Assembly: GCA_949751835.1 (NCBI GenBank)
Contig: CATKHK010000126.1
Span: forward strand, 40,782-104,781
Direction of reading: 5' to 3'
DNA length: 64,000 nucleotides
Source: Blepharisma japonicum
Lineage: Eukaryota > Ciliophora > Heterotrichea > Heterotrichida > Blepharismidae
In this document: in pieces, positions 27,008 through 39,095 of the stretch
How positions within the stretch are numbered: position 1 is the stretch's first letter
Layout of the letters: each line of letters starts with the position of its first letter
The notes under the pieces: generated by a model
Databases searched by the model: none
Seen by the model: the letters and a program-made list of their open reading frames with translations, nothing else
What the model was told of the DNA's origin: nothing
Program-made: the position numbers and the translations under genes

Positions 27008-28753
27008 TGTGAATCTGAATATAATAGTGAGCACTTAGAAATTCCAAAGATACTTAAAACTAAGGCTATTGCTGAAGATGTAATTGAATTTGGATAAGAA
27101 ACTCTTAAATATTGAGGATAATATTCAAAATTACTCGTTATAGTTGATGTCTCAACGCCTAGAACAGGTATTGACACATTTATGGATTGAAATAAATTTA
27201 TTGTTTTTCCAATAATATTTGTATCTACTGTAGGTAAATGAAAATACCCTAAATCTGCAGTATGGTTTGATGAGCAGCTAAATATTGAATAATCATTAAA
27301 ACTGCAAGTGATATTGTTCATTAAAATAATAAAGTTTGGCAATAAAATCCCTTCGCTTTTAATTGTTTCTACTGCAAAATTCGCTCCATATTGATTCCTT
27401 GTATTTATTACACTATCTTCTCCATTGATGCTTATAGGAATTTTAATTTTTTCATTATTCGGTACTTCATAAGTCTCTCCTGGGAACATCAATTTATCAT
27501 GCAGCTGTAATCCTTTACCATTTATTAATCCGACAGCTGCCAGACTCCCATCACTTTTTATATTTCAAATACTGCATGCAATTGTATCAATAGTAAATGT
27601 TTTCTGCACATATTTATTTAACGCAAAAGCTGAATATGATCCTTGTATGTCATTATCCGCAACAATTTGATATAGCAGCAGAGATGTATAATAAACTAAT
27701 TTTTCAATAAAATCACGAAGCCCAGTGCTATGATATGATCTTGCCTCAAATAAAATTGAGCCTTTTAAATAAGCACCTCAAGCAGCTTCCTGCAAATAAA
27801 TATAAGTGTATCCTTCTTTGTCCATATCAGCTTCTACTAAAGCTTGCTGAATTAAAAGAGAAACCGCTGCATTTGTTTGAAAGAAAAACCATTTAACCCC
27901 TAACGGCTTGATTTCCTTTGAAATTAGTGAAAAAATGTACTCGTAAGGTATTGACTCAGGAATTGAGTATTGGGCAACAATCTCTATTCCTTTATCGTTA
28001 GTAAAATCCATCCCAGCAAAATTGCTTGTAATGATAGCGATTACTTTTGTAATTCCATAGATTTTGGCAAAATTTATTGCAAAATCTCGATATTGACTAA
28101 ATGAGTAGTCGGTGTAGAAAACGTAAGGTAAAGACTTTTCTGGCGTATTGCCATAAATGAAGTGTATAAACCCATATTCTATTGCGTATTGGCTTACTAA
28201 TGCAGATGCTAAGAGACCAGTTGAATCATATACAAATAAATAGTCAGAATTTGAAAAAGTTTTCTCTATATCTGATATATTATTGATTTCAATAGCTTGA
28301 TATTGATAGGGCCTAGTTAAGTCGCAGCCTGACAGATTGTTTAATGAGCAATCCAAAGTATTCACAAAGTAATCAATAAGCGAGGGATCAGTTTTTCTAC
28401 TGTATAAAATAGGAATTGTAAAAATCTGACTCTTCACAAAGTATAGGAATAGGCAAAAAAAAATTAACATTCAATAATAATAAATTATTAAATTAGTTGC
28501 CAAAAATAATTGAATTTAGTATTAAGGCAAGCTTGAAATTTGGAAAAAAAATTTAGTAAAAATAATAAGAAGGAGGTGAGTCATGCCTAAATATTTTGTG
28601 GAAATTATTAATTGTTTTAAGAAAAATTCGAATAATAATATATTAACAAATAAAATTAATAGAGAATTTTAATTAAAAGAGCTTGAAGTAATAAGATTTA
28701 AATATCAATTCTTTAAAAAAATAATTATCGATTTTTTATGCTATTTTCAAATT

Positions 28754-31700
28754 TTACTTTTGAGTGTTGTTATAATTGCATATACTTGAATTATATTCAC
28801 TCAAATACTCCACATTACTATTGCTTGGCTCAATAAGCTGAACATTTGACTTTAAAATATCATCATCTGGGGCACTCCAGCCTGAGTGATTGGATTTAAT
28901 ATGTGATGAATTTCTAGCATAAATATATTTGGCTGATTTTGCAATTCCTGCATCCTCAAGATTAATTGAAGACAGCTGAAATCTGAACAATTTATAAATA
29001 CTCTGGCCCTTTTCAGTTTCCAACAGTGAAGGCAAATATAATTTTTGATAAATAATGCCAATCACAATTAATACAGCCCATCCTAACAGAAGAACAATGA
29101 ACGCAGAAAGTCTATCAAGCTTCACTATAATGCAACTAATTCAAAGCATTAGGCTGCAAGACAAAAATATTATATACCACATTGAAGCTCTATCGTAATT
29201 CAAAGGTCGTCTCAATACAGAGATTATGATATAAGCCAATAATACCCCAATGCCCAACCCAAGATAAATATTTTCAGATGCAGGCTGAACTATTGTCGAT
29301 AGACCAACTAAAGTTATTTGTGTAAAAGTTTTTACTGCACAATGAAAAGGTTGATCTATAAAATGAAATGGTAGATCATTTTTTCATGTAAATCTGAGAT
29401 ATAAACTTATTGGAGTAAATAAGCAAATCCCTATTGCAGAAAAAAATACGTAATATATATGATCGTCTTGCCAACAAAACATCGAGCAGTATTGATTGTG
29501 AAAACTATCGCTAAAGTTATTGCCAATGCTATTTGTGCATTGAAAAGTTTCAAATAAATATACTCATTTAAAGAGATTAATGCTTTTTAGATTGCAGATC
29601 ATTTCAGTCATGCCATAGAATAAAAAATATTGAGCCAGCATATAATAGAACGGGTAAAAATAATATATCCCCAAGTGAAGGTAAGATATATCGATTAAAG
29701 ATGTTGATTGCCTCTAATATTAAATTTTGAGATACTTCGCCTATTTTTAATTTCTTTCATAATAATAAAATACATCATGTAAAAGCTAAGGCTATATAAA
29801 GCTGTATCTGGTTTCAAAATGTGAATAGCCCTGGTTTAAAAATTCCTCTTATATCAAGCATTGTTAGCCTTGTAACGTTTGACAAACTCGGAAAAAATTC
29901 TTGAAAATTTGGCCCTATTTGCATATATTGTATACTTTCTATTAGCTCTCCTCCTCTATAATATTTGGATAAAGTCCCATAGTCTGATCAAATTAAAAAT
30001 ACTATTTTCAAATTGTAATTCTTACAAAAATTAACTAATTGTTGAATTTTAGGATTAAACACAATAAAATATAAATAATTGAGCCCTAAATTGCATTCAA
30101 AAAATATTTTGTATTAAAATAAAAAATGATCAAAAAATTGCAACGCCACGAAAGGAGATTAAAAAAATTAAATAAGAAATAGTATCAAAGAAATTCTCTT
30201 TTTGTCTTGTAATAAATTTTGGGTATTTTTTTTTGAAAATAAAATCATAATATTTTATCGCAAAGGTAATTACAATGACCAATGGAATTATTTCAACAAT
30301 CATCAATATGAAATACCCATATAGAAAAGGCTGCACAAGAATGTCTCTGAATGGGCATTCCTGATCATCTCCTATTATATCACTTGGAGCTCCTCCATCT
30401 GCATTTCAAGATATCGATTGTTTAATTTGAAGCACAATAAGTTGGCTTGGATCATAAAGTCCGCAAATGTTCATTGTAAAAGTTGAGTTAATTTCTACTA
30501 AGTTATATATTCCTAAAATAACTGTAAGCCTATCATTACCTTCTTGGTTAACTCTTACAATTCCAGAGCATCCTGAAAAAGCGACTTCTCTCACGGAATC
30601 TTGAATAGTAGAGCTATTCACATTTACTCCTCAATTTATTAATGAGTCTATCGTATATAGTCCAAGATAGACTGCATCATAAAATAAGCACGTATAATCA
30701 TTTATATAATCATATTTAGATAGAATCTCTCTTTTTAAATCAAGCCCAATTTTATTTTGGTAAGCTAAGAAGCTTATATAAATAAGCCCACTCATAATTT
30801 CTTTTCTTTTATTAAAAGATTTGCTTCCAATTAATTTTTCATTTAAATCAGAAACGCTTATCATCCCATCACCTATGATTAAATAAATATCGCCTTCTCT
30901 CATTCCTAAATCATAAAATGCTTCAATCACGTATAGATTATCAGGTCATCTCACTTCTAAAATCACGTATCTGCTTTTGAGATCAATAATTTCCTGGATC
31001 ATTTTTTTATCATTTCCATTAAATCCTATAGGAATATTTCTGTTTTTATTTAAAATTTTTATCCCGTATGCATCAGTTTGATTCTGGAATTGGTCACTGA
31101 AATCCCTTCCCCATTGAGAGTCTGAATGTAATAAAGAGCATTTGGAAATTCCGAAAACACTTAAAATCAAGGCAGCTGCTGAAGCTGTCCGTGAATTTGG
31201 ATAAGAAACTCTTGCATATTGGGGATAATAATCAAGACTGCTTAGCACAGTAGATGTTTGGACACCTAAAACTGGTGTTGAAATATTATTTTCTTGAAAA
31301 ATTTGCATTGTCTTCAAAGTTGGTGTCGTTTCTAATCTTGAAATGTGAAAATAGCCTAAATCTTCTATATGGTCCAATAGACAGCTAAGAGTTGTATTAT
31401 TTTCTTCATACTCACAGTCTGTAATATTATAATTCACAATATCAAAATTTTGCAATAAGTCTTTTTTTCCTGTAATTTCATTTATAGCTAAAGTAACCCC
31501 TATTTGGCCCATCATATTGAGATCATCATTGCTGTACCTTGCTCCATTTATACTTATAGGAATTTTAATTTTTTCAGAATTTGGTGGGGTCGAATTTCCT
31601 CCAGGAAATATAACATTAGGATAAATTTGTATTCCATTTCCATTTATTAACCCAATCAATTTTACACTTCCATTCTGAACATTATAAAGCGTAAATCCCA

Positions 31701-32589
31701 TAATCTCAGGCTTTAATATATCAGCTAAAAGTGTATTCAATATATATCCTGAATATGACCCATGGACTGAATTACTAGATAACAAGTCATAAACAACCGC
31801 AGACGCTCAATATACCAGGTTATCTATGTAATTAAAAATATCAGTGCTATGGAACCATTTTCCTTCTAATAATATCGATCCTTCTAAGTAAGCCCCTCAA
31901 GCTGCTTCTTGAATATAAATATACATGTAGTCTTCTTTATTCATGTCTGCCTCAACCAATGCTTGCTGGATTAATTTCGAAATTTCTGGATTTGTTTTAA
32001 AATAAAACAATTTAACACCTAAAAGTTTGAGTTTTTTTGAAAATAACCAGAAAATATACTCATAAGTGGCTGTTTTAGAAATTATTAATTGAGCTACTAT
32101 TTCAACCCCTTCATTATTGAAAAAATCCATTTCAGTAAATTCACTACTAATAATAGCGATTGCTTTTTCAATTTGATAAGTTTTTGCTATAGATAATGCT
32201 GCTTTAACATAGGAGTCATAAGAATAATCTGTGTAAAGCAGAAATGGTAACGTTTTGTCAGAGGCATAGCCTATAATAACTTGGATAAACCCTAATTTTC
32301 TTGCGTATTCGTTTATCAATGTAGATAGCCCTAGAGAAGCGCATCCATCTCACATAATCACTGTGTCTGAGTTTATAAAAATGCTTTCTAAGTCAGAAGA
32401 GTCTGACACCTCATAAACCTTGAATCGGAACTGTGAGGCAATTTTACAACTTACATCATTTAAATCTGAACAATCCAAAGTATTCTTTAAATAATTAGCC
32501 AGAAAAGGTGACGTATATTGGCTGTATAGAATTGGGACAATAGAAAATTGCCCAGCAGTGATCCCAAGAAGAACACAGAATTTGATCAT
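28754..32589 (-). CDS. Receptor B: double Venus-flytrap receptor, two TA-bounded insertions
   Basis: The gene starts at ATG 32589 (signal peptide MIKFCVLLGITAG) and ends at TAA 28756-28754. Two ANF-receptor-like domains occupy about residues 15-330 and 340-700. The second has the family hallmarks YYPQYARVSYPNS, CLFYDAVYLGLYTID and FSGCSGIVRVNQEGNDRL. The membrane part is interrupted by 217 bp inside helix 2 and 82 bp inside helix 4, both containing stops. Removing both between their TA repeats gives one frame of 1,178 residues; the lengths correct a two-step frame change exactly. A conserved tail (LFRFQLSS, LKSNVQLIE) follows helix 9. It is a tandem duplicate of C. It is functional only if the insertions are removed from DNA or RNA; otherwise it encodes a truncated receptor with one complete helix. 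Confidence 0.7.
29563..29644 (-). mobile_element. TA-bounded 82-bp insertion in receptor B (IES-like)
   Basis: TA at 29561-29562 and 29643-29644 bound the insert. Joining them gives the helix-4 sequence LPVLLYLFETFQC, in register with other family members. The 82 bp supplies the remaining frame correction needed to reach the conserved tail and stop codon. Only a few bases of terminal inverted similarity are visible. Receptor C has the 81-bp homologue. Confidence 0.65.
29945..30161 (-). mobile_element. TA-bounded 217-bp insertion in receptor B (IES-like)
   Basis: The coordinates cover the removable part with one TA. TA dinucleotides at 29943-29944 and 30160-30161 flank it. Joining them restores Leu-Ile-Phe-Leu-Ile-Glu-Ser in helix 2, matching the uninterrupted paralogues. 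The ends carry a short imperfect inverted repeat (TCTCCT a base or two inside each TA). The interior has several in-frame stops. No GT-AG splice boundaries fit the junction. The same insertion occurs in receptor C at 208 bp. Confidence 0.7.
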
Positions 32590-33106
32590 TTTAAGCTAAT
32601 ATTTACTGATTAAAATATAAAAAAGGCAGTTATTACTATTAATTTCCTGAAATCGAATACCGAAGTTTTAGAAAAGTAATTTTAATGTTTGAATAAATAT
32701 AGTGAGCTTATATGGATAAGACATTGAAAAGGCTGAAATTAAAAATTATATTTTTATATCATCTCTAAAATGAAAGAATTTAAGAAAGCCTTTAACAAAT
32801 CTAGAAAAACTCTCTTTCTCATCTCCAATCATTAGAGATAGTATTTTTTGTCTGTTCTTAAAGAATTATGGAAATTTTTAAAATAATTATTCAAATTTAA
32901 TTTTACAAATTTTAGAAAATTTCTTAGTAAAGGAGGTGAGGCTTACCTAAATATTTTGCTAGAAATTATTAATTGTCTTAAGAAAAATTCGAATAATATA
33001 TCAACAAATAAAATTAACAGAGAATTTTAATTAAAAGATCTTGAAATAATAAGATTTAAATATAAATTCTTTAAAAAACATAATTATCGATTTTTTATGC
33101 TATTTT
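32590..33106. other. Intergenic between receptors B and C
   Basis: These 517 bp are AT-rich. The left half is the 5' flank of B and matches the 5' flank of C; the right part is the 3' flank of C and matches the 3' flank of B. The conserved upstream stretch is a reasonable place for a promoter, but no defined motif stands out. No ORF or RNA gene is seen. Confidence 0.5.
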
Positions 33107-36100
33107 TTAATTTTCCTTTTGAATACTGTTATAATTGCATATACTTGAATTATATTCACTCAATAACTCCACATTACTATTGCTTTGCTCCATAAGTTGG
33201 ACATTTGACTTTAAAATATCATCATCTGGGGCACTCCAGCCTGAGTGATTGGATTTAATTTGTGATGGATTTCTAGCATAAATATATTTGGCTGATTTTG
33301 AAATTCCTGCATCTTCAAGATTAATTGAAAACAGCTGAAATCTGAATAATTGATAAATACTCTGGCCTTTTTCAGTTTCCAATAATGAAGGCAAATATAA
33401 TTTTTGATAAATAGTGCCAATCACAATTAATACAGCCCATCCTAACAGAAGAACAATAAACGCAGAAAGTCTATCAAGCTTCACTATAACGCAACTAATT
33501 CAAAGCATTAGGCTGCAAGACAAAAATATTATATACCACATTGAAGCTCTATCGTAATTCAAAGGTCGTCTCAATACAGAGATTATGATATAAGCCAATA
33601 ATACCCCAATGCCCAACCCAAGATAAATATTTTCAGATGCAGGCTGAACTATTGTCGATAGGCCAACTAAAGCTATTTGTGTAAAAGTTTTTACTGCACA
33701 ATGAAAAGGCTGATCTATAAAATGAAATGGTAGATTACTTTTTCATGTAAATCTGAGATACAAACTTGTTGGAGTAAATAAGCATATCCCTATTGCAGAA
33801 AAAATAACGTAATATATATGATCTTCTTGCCAACAAAACATCGAGCAGTATTGATTGTGAAAACTATCGCTAAAGTTATTGCCAATGCTATTTGTGCATT
33901 GAAAAGTTTCAAATAAATATACTCACTTAGAGAGTTCAATGCTTTTTAGATTACAGATCATTTCAGTCGTGCCATAGAATTAAAATAGTGAGATAGCATA
34001 TAATAGAACAGGTAAAAATAATATATCCCCAAGAGGAGGTAAGATATATCGATTAAAGATGTTGATTACCTCTAATATTAAGTTTTGAGATACTTTGCCT
34101 ATTTTTAATTTCTTTCATAATAATAAAATACATAATGTAAAAGCTAAGGCTATATAAAGCTGTATCTGGTTTCAAAATGTGAATAGCCCTGGTTTAAAAA
34201 TTCCTCTTATATCAAGCATTGTTAGTCTCGTAGCGTTTGACCACCTTGGAAAAAATTCTTGAAAATTTGGCCCTATTTGCATATATTGTAAACTTTCTAT
34301 TAGCTCTCCTGCTATATAATATTTGGATAAAGTCCAATAGTCTGATCAAAATTAAAAATACTATTTTCAAATTGTAAAATTAATTAATTGTTAAATTTTA
34401 GGATTAAACACAATAAAATATAAATAATTGAGCCGTAAAATTGCATTCAAAAAATAGTTTGTACTAAAATAAAAAATGATTAAATCTTGCAACGCCACTA
34501 AAGGAGATTAAAAAAATTAAATAAGAAATAATGTCATAGAAATTCTCTTTTTGTATTGTGATAAATTTTGGGTATTTTTTTTTGAAAATAAAATCATAAT
34601 ATTTTATTGCAAAGGCAATTACAATGACCAATGGAATTATTTCAATAATGATCAATATGAAATAGCCATAGAGAAAAGGCTGCACAAGAATGTCTCTGAA
34701 TGGACATTCCTGATCATCTCCTATTATATCACTTGGAGCTCCTCCATCTGCATTTCAAGATATCGATTGTTTAATTTGAAGTACAATAAGTTGGCTTGGA
34801 TCATAAAGTCCGCATAGGTTCATTGTTCAAGTTGAGTTAATTTCGACTAAGTTATATATTCCTAAAATAACTGTAAGCCTATCATTACCTTCTTGGTTAA
34901 CTCTTACAATTCCAGAGCATCCTGAAAAAGCGACTTCTCTCACGGATTCTTGAATAGTAGAGCTATTCACATTTACTCCTCAATTTATTAATATATCTAT
35001 CGTATATAGTCCGAGATAGGCTGCATCATAAAATAAACACATATAATCATTTATATAATCATATTTAGATAGAATCTCGCTTTTTAAATCGAACCCAATT
35101 TGATTTTGGTAAGCTAAGAAGCTTATATAAATAAGCCCACTCATAATTTCTTTTCTTTTATTAAAAGATTTGCTTCCAATTAATTTTTCATTCAAATCAG
35201 AAACGCTTATCATCCCATCACCTACGATTAAATAAATATCGCCTTCTCTCATTCCTAAATCATAAAATGCTTCAATAACATATAGATTATCAGGTCATCT
35301 CACTTCTAAAATCACGTATCTGCTTTTGAGATCAATAATTTCCTGGATCATTTTTTTATCATTTCCATTAAATCCTATAGGAATATTTCTGTTTTTATTT
35401 AAAATTTTTATCCCGTATGCATCAGTTTGATTCTGGAATTGGTCACTGAAATCCCTTCCCCATTGAGAGTCTGAATGTAATAAAGAGCATTTGGAAATTC
35501 CGAAAACACTTAAAATCAAGGCAGCTGCTGAAGCTGTCCGTGAATTTGGATAAGAAACTCTTGCATATTGGGGATAATAATCAAGACTGCTTAGCACAGT
35601 AGATGTTTGGACACCTAAAACTGGTGTTGAAATATTATTTTCTTTAAAAATTTGCATTGTCCTCAAAGTTGGTGTTGTTTCTAATCTTGGAATATGAAAA
35701 TAGCCTAAATCTTCTATATGGTCCAATATACAGCTAAGAGTTGTATTATTCTCTTCATACTCACAGTCTGTAATATTATAATTCACAATATCAAAATTTG
35801 GTAATAAGTCTCCTTTTTCTATAATTTCATTTATAGCTAAAGTAACCCCTATTTGGCCCATCACATTGAGATTATCATTGCTATGCCTTGCTCCATTTAT
35901 ACTTATAGGAATTTTAATTTTTTCAGAATTTGGTGGGGTCGAACTACCCCCAGGAAATACAACATTAGGATAAATTTGTGTTCCATTTCCATTTATTGAT
36001 CCAATCATTTTTATAGTACCATTTTGAACATTATAAAGTGTAAATCCCAAAATCTCAGGCTTGAATATATCAGCTAAAAGTGTATTCAATATATATCCTG

Positions 36101-36938
36101 AATATGACCCATGGACTGAATTACTAGATAACAAGTCATAAACAACCTCAGACCCTCAATATACCAGGTTATCAATGTAATTAAAAATATCAGTGCTATG
36201 GAACCATTTTCCTTCTAATAATATCGATCCTTCTAAGTAAGCCCCTCAAGCTGCTTCTTGAATATAAATATACATATAGTCTTCTTTATTCATGTCCGTC
36301 TCAATCAATGCTCGCTGGATTAATTTCGAAATTTCTGAATTTGTTTTAAAATAAAACAATTTAACACCTAAAAGTTTGAGTTTTTTTGAAAATAACCAAA
36401 AAATATACTCATAAGTGGCTGTTTTAGAAATTATTAATTGAACTACTATTTCAACCCCTTCATTATTGGAAAAATCCATTTCAGTAAATTCATTACTAAT
36501 AATAGCGACTGCTTTTTCAATTTGATAAGTTTTTGCTATAGATAATGCTGCTTTAGCATAGGAGTCATAAGAATAATCTGTGTAAAGCATAAATGGTAAC
36601 GTTTTGTCAGAGGTATAGCCTATAATAATTTGTACAAACCCTAATTTTCTTGCGTATTCGTTTATCAATGTAGATAGCCCTAGAGAAGCGCATCCATCAT
36701 ACATAGCCACAGTGTCTGAGTTTATAAAAATGCTTTCTAAGTCCGAAGAGTCTGACACCTCATAAACCTTGAACCGAAACTGTGAGGCAACTTTACAACT
36801 TCCATCATTTAAATCTGAACAATCCAAAGTACTCTTAAAATAATTGACCATAAAAGGTGACGTATATTGGCTGTATAGAATTGGGACAATAGAAAATTGT
36901 CCAGCAGTGATCCCAAGAAGAACACAGAAATTAATCAT
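33107..36938 (-). CDS. Receptor C: double Venus-flytrap receptor, two TA-bounded insertions
   Basis: It runs from ATG 36938 (signal peptide MINFCVLLGITAG) to TAA 33109-33107. Domain order is as in B: ligand-binding domain 1 ending in a VQNG-x-IKMIG / FPGG linker, domain 2 with NITDC, YYPQYARVSYPNS and GCSGIVRV motifs, then about nine helices with the Cys loop ending CSMFCWQEDH, and the tail motifs LFRFQLFS and LKSNVQLME. Insertions of 208 bp (helix 2) and 81 bp (helix 4) sit at exactly the same codons as in B. Removing both leaves 3,543 bp, an unbroken 1,180-residue frame. Because 208 shifts the frame and 81 does not, the pattern differs from B (217 and 82), yet both come out in frame. That argues for continued removal rather than decay. 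Ligand unknown. Confidence 0.72.
33922..34002 (-). mobile_element. TA-bounded 81-bp insertion in receptor C (IES-like)
   Basis: It is bounded by TA at 33920-33921 and 34001-34002 and is homologous to the 82-bp insertion in B. Removal restores LLYLFETFQC in helix 4. A CTCACT-like stretch occurs near both ends in inverted orientation. Confidence 0.65.
34303..34510 (-). mobile_element. TA-bounded 208-bp insertion in receptor C (IES-like)
   Basis: It is bounded by TA at 34301-34302 and 34509-34510 and is homologous in position and much of its sequence to the 217-bp insertion in B. Joining the TAs restores the helix-2 frame. It has the same short imperfect inverted ends. The length difference from B lies in internal indels. 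Confidence 0.7.
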
Positions 36939-37985
36939 TTCAAGCTAATATTACTGATTAAAATGTAAAAAAGGCAGACAATTACTGTTAATTTTATGAA
37001 AGCGAATATCGAAGTTTTAGTAGAATAATTTTAATGTTTCAATAAATATAGAGAGCATATATGGATAAGATATCGAAAAGGTTGAAATTAAAAATTATTT
37101 TTATATCATCTTTAAAATGAAAGAATTTAAAAAAATCTTTAACAAATTTAGGAAAAATTCTCTTTCTCCTCACCAATTATTAGAGATAGCATAATTAATT
37201 TTCTATTCTAAATATTCAAAACTTGTAAAAAGAAATCGTTGGCAAAATGTTAATAGAAATATTAAAAATTTTAAAAAATTGTTTTTTTATGGGGACTCTA
37301 GTGAAATGCCAAAATCAGAAAAAAATTTACATGCCAGCGCCACATTCTTAAGCTATATTAGATGTATATAGTGTGAAATTTAATTAATATAGGCACTTTC
37401 GGAATTTTCAAATTCAGCATTTATCTTTGACTATGGTGTGCTGAGTTTTAACAAAAACTTTTGCTGAAGCATGCTTTCTAAAATATAGATAAATTCTGGC
37501 TTGCACATATACCAGCTCCTTTTTCAGTAATGGAATGAATTTTTAAAAAACTAAATTTGATGATTCCAACAGTAGGTCAACCACTGCTGCCTGCTTCATG
37601 AATTCTACTTCACTTTTCGCTATGCTTGCAAGAATCACTATTTCCAATACCTATATTTTTACTTTGGCTTCCTTATTACTCAAAGCTGCAGGATGAAGCA
37701 AAATCTGTGTATTATATGTATAAACTTACTACAGGTTGTAGTTTCGGCCTATTACCTATTGGCAACACAGTCGCCAAGGATCTTTGAAGGCCATTCACCT
37801 GCTTTGTGATTTCGCTAGGAAGAAGAACTTGTTTGACTTGGAATAATGAATTCGCTTGGCTTGCTAATCTTGAACGCATCTTACTGCATAATCAAGGCCA
37901 TCCGATATTTAATTATAAACAAATTTTATAAATAAATGAGTCAGCCGATATATCAGTATAATTAGCTCCGATTAAAAATACAGAT
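36939..37985. other. Gene-poor stretch upstream of receptor C
   Basis: About the first 250 bp are the 5' flank shared with receptor B. The rest has no open frame of note in either direction and no RNA gene that I recognise. A few short plus-strand runs vaguely recall domain 2 of the receptors (near 37570) but are too weak to claim. It probably holds the unrecognisable 5' part of the plus-strand relic that follows. Confidence 0.4.
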
Positions 37986-38935
37986 TTTTATAGCCCAGAA
38001 ATTATGAATTCTGAGAATAAGAGGATGATTCCTCGAAAATCTCAATAGGACTAAATTGAAAAACTATAATGTTGTTTTGCAAGGAATTATCAAAACAGAA
38101 GCAACTTCTTGTGTTTTTAGTCCAGCCACCTTCTATATATTATCTTATTGAAGAAATTTATGATATGGGCTTAAAAAAAGTAATATTGTGATTTTTACTA
38201 TTTAGATACTCTTACTCTTACTCTATATGACTATCTTAATTATAACAAAACAAATAAATATGAATTCCAATGTTAATGGCGTCAAGACAAACTCTGCTGG
38301 AGAAATTTAAAATTTAAAAATTACGCTATACTATTGGTGTTAGGGAAAGGGAAAGCTGGCTTAAACGACGATAGCATCATTTTATAATGTTACCCAGCAA
38401 TTATGCTTATTGTTGTTACGATGCAGCTTACTTTATAGGGGTAACTTTTGATTATATGATAAATTAAGGGCTTGAATATAATATCCCTCACATAGCAAGC
38501 TTGTCAATGAAAGCTCAAAAATTCGTCAGATGCACTGGGAAAGTTTCTATTGACAAGTATAGTAATGATAGAATTATGGACAGCTTTGATATTAAAACTA
38601 ATAAATAAATACGACTTCTGGAAATTTTACAGATTATGTTGCGGAAGAACTCCATTCATATAAAAGCATCATGCTAATTATTAAAGAATAATAGTATATG
38701 GAGACGGACCTGTAAATAAGCCAAACGATTGAAAAACCAAAATATAATGCATTTTTCCTGAAAGGGAGGTAAGAATTTTTAACAAGGAATAATTCTTGTG
38801 TTTGAGGTCTGCTTTGGAATTGCTTTAATATGTATTGGGATTATTGCTTTATATGCTATTGGGATTTATGTGCAGAGGAAAAAAATCCTAATATGCTTTA
38901 CAGATAAAAAGAAATAAATACAAGCCACTTATTTT
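37986..38935 (+). pseudogene. Decayed plus-strand relative of the receptor family
   Basis: Plus-strand frames show pieces in family order. A VQPPSIYYLIEEIYDMGLKK run near 38080-38190 matches the QPDILYVIEAFYDLGM motif. CYYDAAYFIG near 38410 matches CLFYDAAYLG. A FVRCTGKVSIDKYSNDRI run near 38520-38580 matches GCSGIVRISQEGNDRL. A PEREVRIFNKG plus hydrophobic stretch near 38760-38890 matches the CPFKERQVQSFIKGYF start of helix 1. Several TAA/TAG stops and frameshifts break it, and helices 2-9 are absent before the 3' flank of receptor D. It is more diverged than any array member and points the opposite way, so it is an old inverted copy. Confidence 0.65.
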
Positions 38936-39095
38936 TTTTTGGATTTGGGTTTCAAAATTAGCCGCTATCGAAAATTGCTCCATATAGACCATGGAAGGAG
39001 ATATCACCCAAGGCCTTTCAATAATAAAGCAATTTTTATTTATTTATTATATTTATTATATATAGATACTATATACTCTTATTTGACAAAATACT

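Larger units (their letters stand above)
24193..28470 (-). pseudogene. Receptor A: disrupted double Venus-flytrap receptor
   Basis: The gene starts at ATG 28470 with a signal peptide (MLIFFCLFLYFVKS) and matches the family through both ligand-binding domains and the first eight membrane helices, with TGA as Trp. After the SDSQ-W-GRDF motif of domain 2 a 575-bp insertion (26415-26989) shifts the frame. Removing it between its direct repeats restores the frame, which then runs to a TAA at 24664-24662 just after helix 8. Helix 9 is replaced by a less AT-rich insert. The conserved tail (LFRFQL, then an IADAGI stretch) survives out of frame at 24408-24193. The closest relative is receptor G, which shares its CPFKERQVQSF and PFNYxRASxWY segments. 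I call it a pseudogene. If the insertion were removed in vivo, a protein of about 1,077 residues lacking the tail would be possible. Confidence 0.75.
28560..37190. repeat. Tandem segmental duplication of about 4.35 kb (receptors B and C)
   Basis: Unit 1 (about 28560-32830) and unit 2 (about 32925-37190) match along their length, including about 190 bp downstream of each stop (both begin with an AAGGAGGTGAG stretch at 28571 and 32931) and about 250 bp upstream of each start. The offset is 4349-4360 bp. Bases 30932-31295 and the matching part of C appear identical over 364 bp, whereas the flanks differ by several percent. Confidence 0.85.

Noticed and set aside
29945-30161. Ordinary spliceosomal intron in receptor B
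   Set aside because: No GT-AG pair restores the conserved protein at the junction, whereas the TA-TA join does so exactly. The known introns of Blepharisma-like ciliates are also only about 15-16 bases.
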